The notes under the pieces were generated by a model. The model searched no databases. It was given only the letters and a program-made list of their open reading frames with translations, and was not told the DNA's origin. A stretch of 64,000 bases of DNA from Hyalella azteca (taxonomy: Eukaryota; Arthropoda; Malacostraca; Amphipoda; Hyalellidae). The position numbers were made by a program, and so were the translations under genes. Location: contig NW_025936691.1 in the NCBI RefSeq assembly GCF_000764305.2, positions 153,053 through 217,052 on the forward strand, read 5' to 3'. Of the stretch, positions 1-13,445 are shown piece after piece; position 1 is the first letter of the stretch; each line of letters starts with the position of its first letter.

Positions 1-1956
1 TTGAGTCGTTTAAGACTTTAAATTACGTATAAACTTCTTCAAGTACCCAAGACTCCATAGCTCACGGGCGAAATCAAATAAAAGTTTTCCATTATTCCCA
101 TAAAAATTCCACATAATTTTTCACAGCAGAGTTCCGTCCATGAGAACGTTACACGAGGACATTAAAGGATAATTATTAGCAATTAAATTATAACTTGAAC
201 GGATTATTCTCCTGATGTCACATGTCTAAGGTAACAGTCATGCATTCGTAGACAAAAATAGGAAGCCTGAGTTTTTGTAATAAAAAGTTTCAATTTATTA
301 CTTTTCGCATATTGCGAAAATATGTCTGAAAATGAAAAAAACTATATTAGAAAGTACAAGGGGTCTGTTTATTAATGAGCTTTAAAAAATGAATGAATGA
401 ACTTTCATTTGCTTGTAATCTGTTGATAACTTTTATTTTTTATTTTTTGAAGGGCTTTTTCCTTTAGTATTGCTTGTTAGCGGCAATGTAACGGAATTTT
501 CCATGATCTTTACCTTGAGTTTTTAATGCAAATTTTGGAAAAATGCTTGCGGAAATACCCGCATTTTTATTGACAATCTTGAAGGATTGTTAGGGCATTA
601 ATTATGATTGGTTGTTATTTGATCGGTAGGATAGTGGTTTTAAACTACATAAATAAATAGAATATTCTGGTTTCGCAAGCCCTGAGTATTCTAATCTGTT
701 TATTTGATATTGTCTACTTCTCTGCTTCTATCATATCAATTGAAGCACCGCAGGAATAGTGTTTTTTTATCAAAAGTTAACGGTGATATTTCAATGTTCA
801 CAGTGCAACGATCAACTGCTTCAGCCGATTGGCCAATATTTTTTCTATCAACTCTTAAAAAATAAATTGACCAAAGTAGTCTCCTATAATTCAGGTACAA
901 TTTTTCGAATTCCCATGTATAGTGCCGTTTCATTGTGTGTAGGCAATATACCCCTATGTATGAATGAGAAAAATTATGAAAAATCGGATTTAGTTATAGG
1001 AAAAATCATCGATATTTTCTTGATTCTTCTGCGCTTACCTAGAATTCAATTTAGCGTGCAATTTTGTAATATAATTGTTCTGCCATTTTAGTGCTAGCTG
1101 TGTTCATACTTATTGACATTAATTATTGCTGTTAATATTATTAATTGATGTTTTTGTGTCTCGAATAAGATTGTAGTGCTCTGTTCATAGGCGTTGTAGT
1201 ATAATACACTGAAAAAACATGACACTTTATTTGCCTTCAACATAAACAGGAGACTCAAAGCTTCTCTACTACAGATGATCATTATAATTTACAGAACGAG
1301 GGGGATAATTTTTTCACTAGTGCCCCCTTAATTCAATAGTGTGCATTTTAGACAAATTTTCATCAATGGTTGTCAGTCGAGCATATTCACTGCTGTAATG
1401 GAACGTACTAGGGTACTTGTAACTGGTATATTATAAATGACGTGTGAAATGCATCTCAAGTTGTGTAATGCACATCCCATAACGTGTGTGTCAAATCACA
1501 CAGCATGTGAAGTACATCTCATGACCCATGCCAGTGCGAGAAATGGCATGAAGCCCCAGGCTTTTAAAGCTTCTATCGTTCTTGTCGGCATTTCTTTCTT
1601 TTAAATCAATCTGGAAATTAAAAGCTCGAAGTAAAATAAAATTTCTAATAAACTAGTAAATGACTAATATAACTATGCATCTTGCATGGTTTACATTAAT
1701 GCACAGTGTATTGTATAGTTTAGAATCTAATATGTTTGGGACGTGATTTTGTTGATGCAGAAACAATTTGTCACGAGCTCGGTTTTCGAAATTGCTTGAA
1801 TATGAGTAAAATGTGGCAATTAAACACAAAAACTTTGTACAATACGTTCGCTTACAATTAAACTTCAATGTAGAACTTGAATTTACCAATTGTCTCAACG
1901 TAATCAAATTTCAACAAACTGTTCCTTCATAGTTTTCGAATGAAATAACCACAAAC
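1..1956. other. AT-rich DNA with no recognisable gene
   Basis: Only short chance open frames (up to 110 codons, AT-rich, no domain signature) are present. Near 1440-1530 there are loosely repeated words such as AATGCACATC and AAGTACATCTC. Nothing else is supportable. Confidence 0.5.
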
Positions 1957-2573
1957 TATGAAAACAAACACCAATTATGAAAATAAACACCAATTCTGAC
2001 AATAAATACCGATTATGATAATTGACACAATTATGACAATAAACAATAATTATGACAATAAAGACCAATTATGAAATTAAATTAAGACCATCAACACCAA
2101 GTATGATAATCAATCAACGCAACGCGTCAACGCAATTGGTATTTGACAAGAAACACCAATTCAGACAGTAAACACGAATTATGACAATAAACCCGAATTA
2201 TGTCAACAAACACCAATTTTGAAAATAAACAATAATTATGTCAACAAACACCAATTCTGACAATAAACACGAATTATGACAATAAACACGAATTATGACA
2301 ATAAACACGAATTATGACAATAAACACGAATTATATCAACAAACAATAATTTTAACAATAAACAATAAATATGTCAACAAACACCAGTTCTGACAACAAA
2401 CACCAATTCTTACAATAAACACGAATTATGACAATAAACACGAATTATGACAATAAACACGAATTATATCAACAAACACCAATTTTAACAATAAACAATA
2501 AATATGTCAACAAACACTAATTTTGACAACAAACACCAATTTTGACAATAAACACGAATTATGACAATAAACA
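1957..2573. repeat. 19-bp minisatellite, about 32 copies
   Basis: The unit is approximately AATAAACACGAATTATGAC, with many variants (CCAATTCTGAC, AACAATAATTATG). The left part is more diverged than the right, suggesting growth or homogenisation toward the right edge. Confidence 0.93.
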
Positions 2574-2577
2574 CTTT

Positions 2578-2835
2578 AAAACAGCCTTCACGGCTCTCAG
2601 CCACTGCAGCGACGCTGTGCACCGCGCAGCCTTGAGAAGCTTCCGTTTTTGCGCGGCGGTTGGAGCTTCTCAGTGCGCAGAATTAACCGGCGACAGCGCG
2701 GCGAAGCGCATCCGGAGAAGCAGTTCTATTAAAAAACATCGGCGAAGCAGGCATGGCCGTGGAAAATGCGGCTCTGATTGTTTAAAGGGTGAGGATGTCA
2801 GCTTGCCGATGGGATGCAGAACTCCGATGTTGAAG
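2578..2835. other. CpG-rich block directly beside the 19-bp minisatellite
   Basis: Composition changes sharply from AT-rich repeat to a stretch rich in CG dinucleotides (CGCGCAGCC, GCGCGGCGG, CGACAGCGCGGCG). A plus-strand frame runs through it to 2880, but it starts inside the minisatellite and shows no known domain. It could be an exon or a regulatory island; I cannot tell which. Confidence 0.3.
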
Positions 2836-3813
2836 GACAAGACGGAGTGCTTTAGAAGATTGAGTAGATTTTTATACTAGATTAGAACATTGTTTTTATA
2901 TTAAAAATTCGTTATTAGTGGATTCCCAGAAAGAAAAATGTTAATCAAAAAATGTTTTATTTTGCAGCTTGATTTCTAGCATCATAACATTCTGTGAAAA
3001 TTTGGGTTTTAATAGAAAAAATTGTCTTCACTCTCGTCATTTATAATTTATTTCTAGCTGTAAAAACAAGAGAAATTACGAGTCGAGGAATATACGAAAA
3101 GTGGTTGCAATAGCGAAGAAATCGAGCTGCAAAAATTAATCTTTTCAGTTATCATTAGGTGAAGTACATGTGGTGATCGGGAATTAATGGAAATTATAGC
3201 ATAGATCAATATTAAACAGAAGCTAGTGATATTAAAAGAAAAGGTTCAGCGGAAGTATATTGGACATAACTGAGATGCGAGTTAATATTTTTCGCTAAAT
3301 TTTGACTGTTGCGAAATTAAGAAATAAATAAAGCCAAAATCATGAACCATAGAGAGATTGCAAAGAAGTCAAGTTCCTAGAATATCCCGCCAAAGTTTAA
3401 AAAATATCATTGTTGTTTTGTAGGAAATAGAACTTAAAAAACATATAGGCATGCACGATCTGACTATTGTAGGTATAAAACATAATTATCAATTTTTATA
3501 CGTATGTGATTATTCTATTTCTAGTTTTACACGTTCATGGTATTTCTATTATTCATACATTAGTATTTAATTACCGGTATTAAAATTTAGTATTGATAAT
3601 TTTGAATTAGTGTTGAACGTTATTACACGTACATTATCAATTTCTAATCGTATAAGATATTTCTATTGCCAATAAATCGTTGATTATATTAACGGAACGT
3701 AGGTGTGCTGAGTGAATAATCGACGATTGTCGCGTGTGCGCGAACTCGATTATTTATAGATCAACGAAGCTGTAATTTGTTATTTAAAATATTGAAGGTA
3801 TAAAGGCGGGTAC
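2836..3813. other. AT-rich DNA, nothing recognised
   Basis: No open frame of note, splice-site cluster or repeat is visible. Confidence 0.5.
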
Positions 3814-4126
3814 GCATAATGTCTGTTGTCATCATGATATTAAATGCTAGTCAGCAAAATGCCCGTTTTCATCATGACATATCATGTTAGTCAGCATGAT
3901 GCCTATTTTCATCATGACATATCATGCTAGTCAGCATAATGCCTGTTATCATCATGCCATATCATGCTAGTCAGCATAATGCCTGTTATCATCATGCCAT
4001 ATCATGCTAGTCAGCGTAATGCTAGTTATCATCTTGCCATATCATGCTAGTCAGCACAATGCCTGTTATCATCATGCCACATCATGCTTGTCAGAATGAT
4101 GCCTGTTATCATCATGCCATGCTTGT
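3814..4126. repeat. 40-bp minisatellite, about 8 copies
   Basis: Each unit starts GTCAGCATAATGCC and ends CCATATCATGCTA, at an exact 40-bp spacing (for example starts at 3850 and 3890). The units are about 90% alike. Confidence 0.93.
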
Positions 4127-5384
4127 CTGGCTCCTACATAGCGTATCGACATGAAGTTCGTATGACAGACGGTGGAGCGTCTGACAGTTTGGCAGGCGCT
4201 TTAGACGCTCGTCTTTTGGAGCCTTGCCATTATTTCTTATGAATGAGACGACAAGACAGTCTAGCCGAGGTACAACCTCGAACCTATAATAATAGGGACG
4301 TGATCTAGGCACTAATATACATTTAGAATCTAGGTTTACTGACGAGACTCGAACGCCTATACCTTTAATTTTATTTTCGTACGTTACGTAAGCCTTAAAG
4401 TACTTTGACTCGGGCCCATTCAAGCGCAATTAAAAAACTTCCTTAGACTTCCTAAATGTAAAAACGTTTTAATGCTCTCCGCACAGAAATTGTATACTCG
4501 TATGAACCTTTGGTGGTGCATGAGACATGAGTATTCATTTTTTTGTTCTCATACCTGCACTTCATTCAGTTGTATTTTAGTTTAATTTATGATAAACACT
4601 TCACATGTGAACACCACAGATATACTTTATTCGAGCAAGAGAGAGATATTTTATTCAAATACCCATGAGATACTGTTTTTGGTCATTTGCTTTTTTTGCC
4701 AAAGATAATTTATTCGAATATCTTAAAATACTTAGTCTATAATTAACTACCACACTCGGGAGTATGTCCTTAAGTCGCCACCAAAGCGGCCACTAATAAA
4801 TCATTGATCACGTCTCAGCTCTTGGAATGTCGCCGTACAGCAGACCGATGCGCTGCACTGTTCATTATAATTAGAGTAACTTGTTTTTTTTTTGTTTGTT
4901 AAGACTATGTATCATCGTAATAAACGTGAACAAAAATATTTGCGGAAAATATGTATCTATCTAATCTTTAATAACGAGTCTAGGATATTCAGAGGCATAA
5001 ATAATAATTAATATCATCAATTTGTTTTAAATTAATTAATTTTCAAATTTAGTCTCATAGAAGCTGATTATCAGCTCATGCAGGAATGTTTTTATTAATA
5101 AATAAATTGATCGTCTCGAGCGGCTCTTTATTCTTTAAGTCATTAACTCTAACAAGAGACGCGGTACAACTGCTCGTCTCTACTTACAAGGCCAGCATTC
5201 ATCAGTAATGCGTCCCTCTATTTTGTTCATGTTGGTTGGTTTTAAATGCACAAATGTCTCTGAATTTTATTAAAAAGTAGCTGACTTTAATTTCAATAAG
5301 ATATTTATCAATATGAATGCATACACAATTATTCTTCATTCTATTCACTGCCCCAAGTACGTATATCAAGCTATTCAACATTCG
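4127..5384. other. AT-rich DNA with a structured patch near 4170-4214
   Basis: A 105-codon minus-strand frame (4112-4429) runs into the minisatellite and has no family signature, so I do not call it a gene. The patch at 4175-4210 has perfect 8-bp inverted arms (GAGCGTCT and AGACGCTC). The remainder is featureless. Confidence 0.4.
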
Positions 5385-5470
5385 ACCACTCAATTCGCAC
5401 GGTAACTCATCGCGTTACTCATCATGCAACCACTCAACTTGCACGGTAACTCATTGCGTTACTCATCATT
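5385..5470. repeat. 44-bp tandem duplication, two copies
   Basis: ACCACTCAAYTYGCACGGTA is followed by ACTCATYGCGTTACTCATCAT; the copies start at 5385 and 5429. Confidence 0.85.
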
Positions 5471-8400
5471 AATTTAATACCAATGAAGTGCAGAAATAGG
5501 AATGCAGAAGCTACATATTGTAATTATTTTACGGGTGTGAGAGTAGGGGAGTATGAAAGATGGAACTTTTACATAATTAAACAGTTTTTTGCTGCAAACA
5601 TTGGGGCAAAATGTAGGAGACCAACAAAATATTATCAGGGTGAGGAAATGATATCGAATTTGCAAAACTCATTAACAAGGAAATCAATACCGAATTAAAT
5701 TAAAATAATGAAGTTAAAAATCAAATCATGATAACGAATTAATAATGAGGAATGTTTTCTACTTGTCTTCTCATGTTTGAGGATGTGTCATGATTTCGAA
5801 CAAGAAATCACAAGACTACATCATGTTTATGAGGAGCAAATGTTTCATTGTGCTCTTATTGCTCTCAAATATACAACAAATCTTTGCAGTTGAAAGTATG
5901 GAAAACGTTACCATTATTGAGAATGAGTTAACATGAACCATTTTGACTTTTTAGTAGTTGCAGTGAAGCTGGAACAAAATACGAAAGTTTGCGCTAAAAA
6001 TTTTCTACACTGTAGAAAGTTTACAGAATAGAAAACGTTTTCATTGATAAGCTCATATAATTTTCATATGATGACTTTATTTCAGTGACCAACGTGAAAA
6101 TTTTGAATTGTTCGATAATGAATTTATCCTTGACTTTTAAAAAGACATAATCCGTACAAACTGACATAATCCATATTTCTAGCAATGAAAATTAGTTAAA
6201 GATCTTCACCAAAATATTCGATATGACAATAAGGATAACGATATTCCGTAGGGATAGTTGTGACGTAATTCCTTGCATAATACAATAATTAACAATGGAT
6301 ACAATTAGATTACAATTTAACCCAAATAGTCCTGTTATGTTCAAGAAAGTTTGGAAATGTTTAAATTTTACTTTAACTCTGACAAGGTTATTTGTCTCTC
6401 CGTTTTTGTCAAGTTGAGGTTTTCAAATCGAAAATGTGTATTATAAATAAATACTTGAATAATAAACTGTATAAAAATTAAATAACCAAGACAGGTTTTT
6501 ATTGCTCAGACAACACAAAATGCTCTACTGAGAGCCAAGTTATTGAGTTAAATTATAATGCCACTCATACAAATTATCAAAGTCATTTTAATAAGCATTC
6601 AAATGATTACGGATTCTTCAAGTTACAAAAATTCTATGCATGGACTATTTATATGCTGATTAATTTTTGCAAATGGAGCCTTCAGTACTAAATCAATTTT
6701 AGTTCTTTCAATATTGTAAACCTTCTGCCTGCGCCCATTGATGAAAAATGACTGTTGTTATACATAAAGAAACTTTTTTAAGTTTTCAAATTGAAATGAG
6801 CGCAATACCCTAACGATAATTTTTTACGATTATCACTGCGAACTTCTGGACTCTGATTTTTCAGGAAAATTATCTACTCATAAACAAGACACTTTTTAGG
6901 GTAAGATCTACATCTCTGGGGTACAAATGTATCACAGATACGCATGAAGGGTATTGTTTGTAATGACAAATACGAGTGCATCAAAATATATGTTGCAACT
7001 CTACATAAATAAATCTTATTTCAATATTTTGAGAAGCTTTATTATGAACGAACGAAATCCATAAATTACTAAAGCATATGATTTGAGTTATAAACTCGAA
7101 CTTTACAGTTTGCCCCTGTGATAACATTTATATGTTCACTTCGTATAATATAATTCGGATTCCGAGAACAACTTCGATTAAAATCTCTTATTATTATAGA
7201 TATTGTTTGAAACCATTACGTTATAAATTATTCAACTTTGGAGAAATTTATTTTTTAAGCAACCTTGTCGTCAAAATAACCAACATTGTTCTCAGTAAAC
7301 TGATTCTCATTTGACTGTTCACTAAGATTAGAAAACTTCCAGTCAAACAAAGAACTCTGCATGTTTGCGAAGCGAAAACACGCCGCTATTGTTCTGCTTG
7401 AAGCGAACTACGCATAAGCAAAGACGTTAATTTGAATAATTTCATTATTGTTTTCAGTGATTTGAATTTCAGTATTTTCTCCAACTTATTTCCTGTTGAG
7501 GAAGCTTAAAGTGAATGCAAACAATAACTAGTTTCACTTATTGGCACAGCATTGAAACTGAGAACGTAAATGATCGACATCCGAGGCACAGTTCAGGGAT
7601 ATTCGCTTGCAATCGAACAAATGGCGCTGGAATTGCATTGCATGCTTATCGAGTATTTTTTTAGACCGATTCAGGATATTATTCGTTGCTTGTTTTTACA
7701 ACGACAAGGAAGTATCATCGGCGGCCACTCCATGCTTGACGGTCGGCCGTACATGCCACGCTGAGATTGCGATAGGAAATCTGTCTTCACAAGCAAGCCG
7801 GGAAAATTTATGCGGCCGCAGGAATATTTTTTGTAGGAATTGCAGCGCCGGTGAGTTTTGTGCAGCGCTTGCCAGAGGCTGCATGAATAAAGCATGTCTC
7901 CTTCTGCAAGGATCTTTGGATTCAGCAACTGGTATCACTGCAGCGAATTTTGTTGTGTGAATTATCGTTGAAATATTGAAATTCAAGCGCGTGATCCGCG
8001 GTTCTGTTGTACCTGTTATAACAAAATCTTTCGGTTTCAGAAATTCTTAGGATGCATCTCGACACGAAATACTAAATAAATAACTAAATATTCCTGAATA
8101 ATAATGTCTATAATAACAACTTTTTCACCCTCTATGGATTAAAAGAATATCACAAATCCCTCTATATATTATTATTTCACCCTCTATTGGCTTCTAAATC
8201 GTTTACGCATAAGTTGAGAATCGTTTGGTGAATAGCTGAAGCGTTGAACCTGTATAGTTATCTTTGTGTTCGTATTATAAAAATTTTAAATTAGTGCTTG
8301 GGTCCTTGAATAGCGTTTCGAGAAGTTGTAGACGAAGATAAATATACAATAAACATCTCTCATTAACTAACATTAAAAATCTTTTAAATTATTGCTATAG

Positions 8401-9060
8401 AACATTTAATGTTCAATACTTCAATTTACCTGTCGAAGTTAAACTTGTCCTAGAGGCTTCACGAATTTTTTTCCGGAAGAAATACAACCCGAGAATTAAC
8501 TTTGAAATAAATATTTAGAATTTATAAAGTGATGGAAAAAGGATATAAACCGACTCACGGCCACCGGACTGGACAAACAATGCACAGGAACGAGTCTATA
8601 GGAAGCATGGCTGGCTGCTACTAACTCACCCTTGAAGGCTGCTGTAGGTGGTGCGCACGCAGACAAATAACCGGGTCATATTGTCCGAATATAGTTACGT
8701 GCTTCCTGCATGAAGCACTGGTAATAATTTTTTCTGTGTCAGTCTTGGCCAAGATGACCTATAAAATCGCGTAGCAATCTGGACAAAGTCTCACTTATTT
8801 CCCAGAGTGCTATGCAGGCGATGTTATTACCCGATATTGCAACTGCAAATTTGTTTCAATTAATGTTAAGTGGAGACTGGATGTCTGCAGGCCTCTGCTG
8901 ATGCAATTGACGAGGCTGAGGCCAATTTAATTTACTAATATTTGACTGTAAACGTTGGGCTTCAGCGATGCAGGGAATATTTAGTTAGGCGTAGAGTAGA
9001 AAACTTTAAGTAAAAACTTACAATGAAAAGTGGAATAAATCAGCACTAGAAAATATTGGT
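5471..9060. other. Mostly AT-rich DNA with a GC-richer patch at 7690-7935
   Basis: The patch at 7690-7935 is open in several frames on both strands and contains a consensus donor on the plus strand (GCCG|GTGAGT near 7850), but I cannot build an exon with a matching acceptor and known domain. Near 8630-8679 a short minus-strand frame ends at a strong donor. No other features are supported. Confidence 0.4.
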
Positions 9061-9214
9061 ATGGCAACAACACGAGACATGTATGGTAACAACACGAGAC
9101 ATGTATGGCGACAGCACGAGACATGTATGGCGACAACACGAGACATGTATGGCAACAACACGAGACATGTATGGCAACAACACGAGACATGTATGGCAAC
9201 AACACGAGACATGT
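9061..9214. repeat. 22-bp minisatellite, seven exact-length copies
   Basis: Seven units begin every 22 bp from 9061 with ATGGCAACAACACGAGAC followed by ATGT; variants are mainly GGTAAC and GGCGACAGC. The unit lacks stop codons in several frames on both strands, which explains the open frames of up to 175 codons here. Confidence 0.95.
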
Positions 9215-10818
9215 ATGCCAATATACAGTCCAGACTCTTTAGGCACACAAAAGGGCCGTCGGGGCGGAAATTTCTATCATCACAAAATTTCATTCAAACT
9301 CAAAACTTGGAATTTGATTTGTGGCTCCGCATCCGTCGCTGCTTATTTGCGAGACGCCGAATGCAACTACAGCTAAAAAAATTAAATGCTTTTTGTTTGA
9401 AAAGTTTATTATATTTTATTATTTTATTATATTGTTTGAAAAAAATATTTATGTGGAACTCACGTGTTCGAAGAAGAAATAAGTATATTTTTGTGATTAC
9501 AGTATTAAGTCTAAAATATTCGGTAATATTACGTTGTGAAATTTTGGTTGATATACATCAGAACATTGTTCTATGCTGGTCGATCTAAGTTGACAAATTA
9601 ATCAAGTACATCTTGAATTTGATAGGAGGGATACATAATTTTCAGGGTTAATTATAGATATGTTCGGTCCATAGTGTCAAATTGTATTTTGGTCCATTCG
9701 GCTTCTGTTGTTTCTTCCTCGATAAATGTTTGCATTAAAAAATTACCGTTTCATAAAAACCCACAGTTGTTTTAACTAAAACAAATAAACACTAGTAAAA
9801 TACTTATATATACCTTCGCAAAATCTGAATCATATCAATTTGGAAAAATTGGATGATAATCAATTGAACTCATCATGAAACCTTTTATCATCACATTTTC
9901 AATCAGTAATCATCCTGTAAGGAAGTAAGAGAACATGTTTGGTTTCTTCAGCGAATTGATTGATTGAAGTTTCCGCGCTGCAATCCCTCAAAGCGGATCC
10001 AGCCGCGGCATTCAGAATCATCAGAATCAATTCAGTGCAATTCCTGCCTATTCCGAGAACAGGAATTTATAAAGTTGGCGGTGAAGGAGCCATATAGGTT
10101 CTGTAACTAGAAGCGAAGCTCGAAGTATATTGCCTGCATTATATTTGCTTATATAGGAATCATGTCATACACTGAATTGTTTAATATTTTATCCAAAATC
10201 ATCGAAGAGATATACATAGTTCTGAGTTACACATTCAACTCTTGGTGAAGCTCGTTACTCTTCAATGTTATCGACTTTCTTGAATGTTATTAGTATACAT
10301 TATTATTATCCGAATAATACACTCTTAGTCAGAATACTACACTCAAGTTATTTCATATACGTGAATTAAGCTCAAAATGGGTTTCTTATCCAGCCTCGAC
10401 ACTCATTTCTGATTCAGCTGACTGCATGAATGTATAACTATACTGGTGCATGAATAACATGAATCATAATGCTAGCTGCATATTGTACATAATAATGAAA
10501 CTTTTCATCTACCATGCACACAAGTGAATTAAGATATCAATTTGAAATTTAAGGGACACAGTGGCTACCTAAATCGTTATAATGCATTCGAAATTCGCTC
10601 AATGTTTATAATTCGTACGTAACACTTAATGTTAAAAAAACTCATTGGCTTTCACATAAGCTTCACAGTTTGTTCATACACTTACGCCGGCTTACAATGT
10701 CTAATTATGTCTTTGCATACGTACATTATGAACGAGTTCAGCCATTTACGAAACCGTTAATTATTCCGCGTTTCATTTTGCGAAATTTTCATATCGTGGA
10801 ACTTGCGGAGTTCAAAAT

Positions 10819-11076
10819 TTAGATTTTCCAGACATTCTCCCACGAGATCATGAATACTGGTCCACGTGAGAAGCATTTGATGAGAAGCGCTAGTGTTTGT
10901 CCAGGTGAAACATCCTCGTATTTATCACCCGCGCTGTAAACACGAACCCGACATGTCGGAGGCCATATTTCTTCACTAACACTGCCAAGAACCTCAAGAT
11001 TTAGACGGCTGGAGGCCTCAACATGAACTACTGGTGGACTCAGTCTGTTTATGTGCGAGCGTATTTCCATGTACAA
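10819..11076 (-). CDS. Weak candidate coding fragment, possibly ZP-domain-like
   Basis: An 85-codon minus-strand frame has a mixed, protein-like composition unlike the AT-driven frames around it. The stretch PPTCRVRVYSAGDKYEDV followed by SPGQTLALLIK resembles the segment of arthropod zona pellucida domains where P.V.V.V is followed by a charged loop and a G..L.L.I strand. The expected downstream cysteine pattern is not clear, and no good splice sites bound it. It could be an exon of an uncharacterised gene, a decayed copy, or chance. Confidence 0.22.
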   Translation of the reverse strand: MYMEIRSHINRLSPPVVHVEASSRLNLEVLGSVSEEIWPPTCRVRVYSAGDKYEDVSPGQTLALLIKCFSRGPVFMISWENVWKI

Positions 11077-13319
11077 ACTTCGATTTTGATACTTAATTCC
11101 AAGGCTTGGGGCATTTTATCGGAACATAAATTTATGTGGAGTGTTAATAAAATACAATTTTATAAATACAGTGCTCTACGAGCACTTGCAAAATTGTATT
11201 AAAGTTGTACTTATACAATCACTATTATAATCACTAAATAATCTATAGCCGGTATATGTGGTGGAATTAGCCGCAAACTTGTTGTGTTCATCATAGCAAA
11301 TTATGATCATTATCATAAATTAGAAAGCTATGCACGAGCGTCAACGAGCCCCTAAAAAGTTCAGCGTAACTGTAGCCACATTATTAACTAATTCATTCAA
11401 ATGTTAACTAAATAATAAATCAAACAAACAAGGAAGTTCACAAAGTGCCCGCTTAGTGGGTACGACGATAATTGTTTCATTCAGATCACTCCCTTGACTA
11501 ATGCCATCGAAAATATTTAAAGGCGAAAATTTCAGCTTTCAACATTAAAAATCTTCACACTAAAAAACTCTTTCTTTTTCAATCTTTAGCAAAATACTTT
11601 CTCAATATTTAACTCTTGAGGACAGCCCTTGATTCCTGAAATCCAAAAAGTGTAACGTATACAATTTATCAACTGATCCCATGTTTTAAATCAAACTTTA
11701 AGCCTTGAATATATAAACTTTAGATAATGTATTAGACAGTAGTAGAAAAATTTCCGAACAAGTACAGGACTATCATAGCATCTCGCGAGAAGGAGTTTTT
11801 TTTATCATTTACATAGTGTCCACTTTTGTGGCACCTCCAAAATACTCGCTCTCGAGTCATTTATCCGTGTCTGCATCCCATTTCACCGAAAGCCGATGAA
11901 AAAATTCTTGAAAAATATTGTTCCTGGAGACTGCGTCTCTCTCTCTCTCTTTCTCTCACTGTCACTTGCATTAGGTTTTATCGTGCAGTGAGATTTTGCA
12001 TTGCCTATAGGAAGCATATTGAGTTTTCGTATATATTTCACAAAGTGGTAATGCACATACAATCGCGTTAACTTGCTTGTCGCAGTCCTCATCAGCTCTT
12101 CTCTAAACATGAACGAATAAATCGACGAATAAATCATGAACGACAAAAGTCCCTGATTTATACAAATTAGTTTTATTATAGCATTGTCGTGAAGTGAGAA
12201 TACTGCTTCGGTAAGAATACTTATTTTCACCCAGTATTGATAAAAAGAAATGAGAGCCTCTGACTAGTGGGGGAATAATTTTACGAAATTTGTACACATC
12301 AAAAAAAAAAGACACATCAAATTAGCTCTTGATTATCACAGATCATCGGATAAATCATGTTAACGCCAGGTCAAAACTATATTCGATTTGTGCCTTTTTT
12401 GTTAGGAATGATTCCGCTACACTTCCAGTGCTCTAGTTTACATTATTTTGCTAGTTTTAAGGAAAGAAACTTGTTGGAAAATTTCTTAATGAATCATTCT
12501 CTTAAATGAAATAAGTGTAAGCAAATTTCTTGATAAATAATTTTCTTATTTGAACCTTCAGTCAAAATATATTAGCCGGTGTGGCAGCCAGACACAGACG
12601 CAGATTTGTTTTACAATTGTTCGAATGCCGACTTCTGATTGTCAAATCCTCGACTACAAAAATTTACAATTATCTTTAAGAGTAAAATAATTATTGACTT
12701 ATGCTGATCTCAACTAAATACTAATTTTTAGTCAGTGGGCTAGTGATAATCCTAATTTTTGTCATACGCTTATTATACTTGAAGGATGTTGTCGCCGCGT
12801 TTGCCACATGAAACGGTATTTCAGAAACAGTTACGGCTCTGCAGCTGGCAATTACTCGGGCCACAATTGAGAAAATTTTCAGGTTTTTAGTAGTAATTTA
12901 GTAGAAAATTTATTAAAAATCTATGAGTATAAGCCGTTATGGCTAGCATTTTCATGTCAGAAAATACGAGTAACGAGTGTGTAGAATCTAAAAATATGAA
13001 ACATATGACTGCATTTCACGAACAGAGTTGAGATAGCGGATCCCTTTAATTCATGTGTATACATTCAGAAAATTTCACTATTATTAGTCAAGCTCAGAAT
13101 AAGAACTCCAGTTTACCTATAATCTTGAAACCTGGCGAGTTATAGGCGTGCAGGTTTCTAAATATATAATCGATGCATGACCTCCTTTTGAAATCGAATT
13201 AAAAAAAATGCACCTTGAAGTCACTTTTTATCTGCATCATATTATAACAAATATCTCAGTTATCTCTGGAAATATCCAGTCACTGATTTTTAAAGCAATA
13301 TTTACCAAAGAGTTTGAGT

Positions 13320-13444
13320 CGTCTGTACGTCTGCCTCGTGAGCGATGCTCGCATCGTCCTGTGGATGAATTGCTCAGATGGAAATGTTGCTGCACCTGCT
13401 GTCCTTTGTTCTCCTCGCCGCTTGATTTGGCCACCGCGGACTTC
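13320..13444. other. GC-richer patch beside the purine-rich minisatellite
   Basis: Composition rises locally with several CG dinucleotides. Frames on both strands cross it but none has a recognisable domain. A 13-codon frame at about 13390 reads like a signal peptide, then stops. Confidence 0.25.
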
Positions 13445-13445
13445 A

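Larger units (their letters stand above)
9215..13445. other. AT-rich DNA with one protein-like fragment
   Basis: Apart from the fragment at 10819-11076 described separately, there are only short, low-complexity frames and a small CT-rich run near 11938-11958. Confidence 0.45.

Noticed and set aside
9061..9588. 175-codon plus-strand open frame
   Set aside because: The first third is the 22-bp minisatellite, which has no stops in this frame; the remainder is AT-rich chance sequence.
13390..13432. Short frame reading like a signal peptide (MLLHLLSFVLLAA)
   Set aside because: It ends in a stop after 13 codons with no donor site before the stop; most likely chance in a GC-richer patch.
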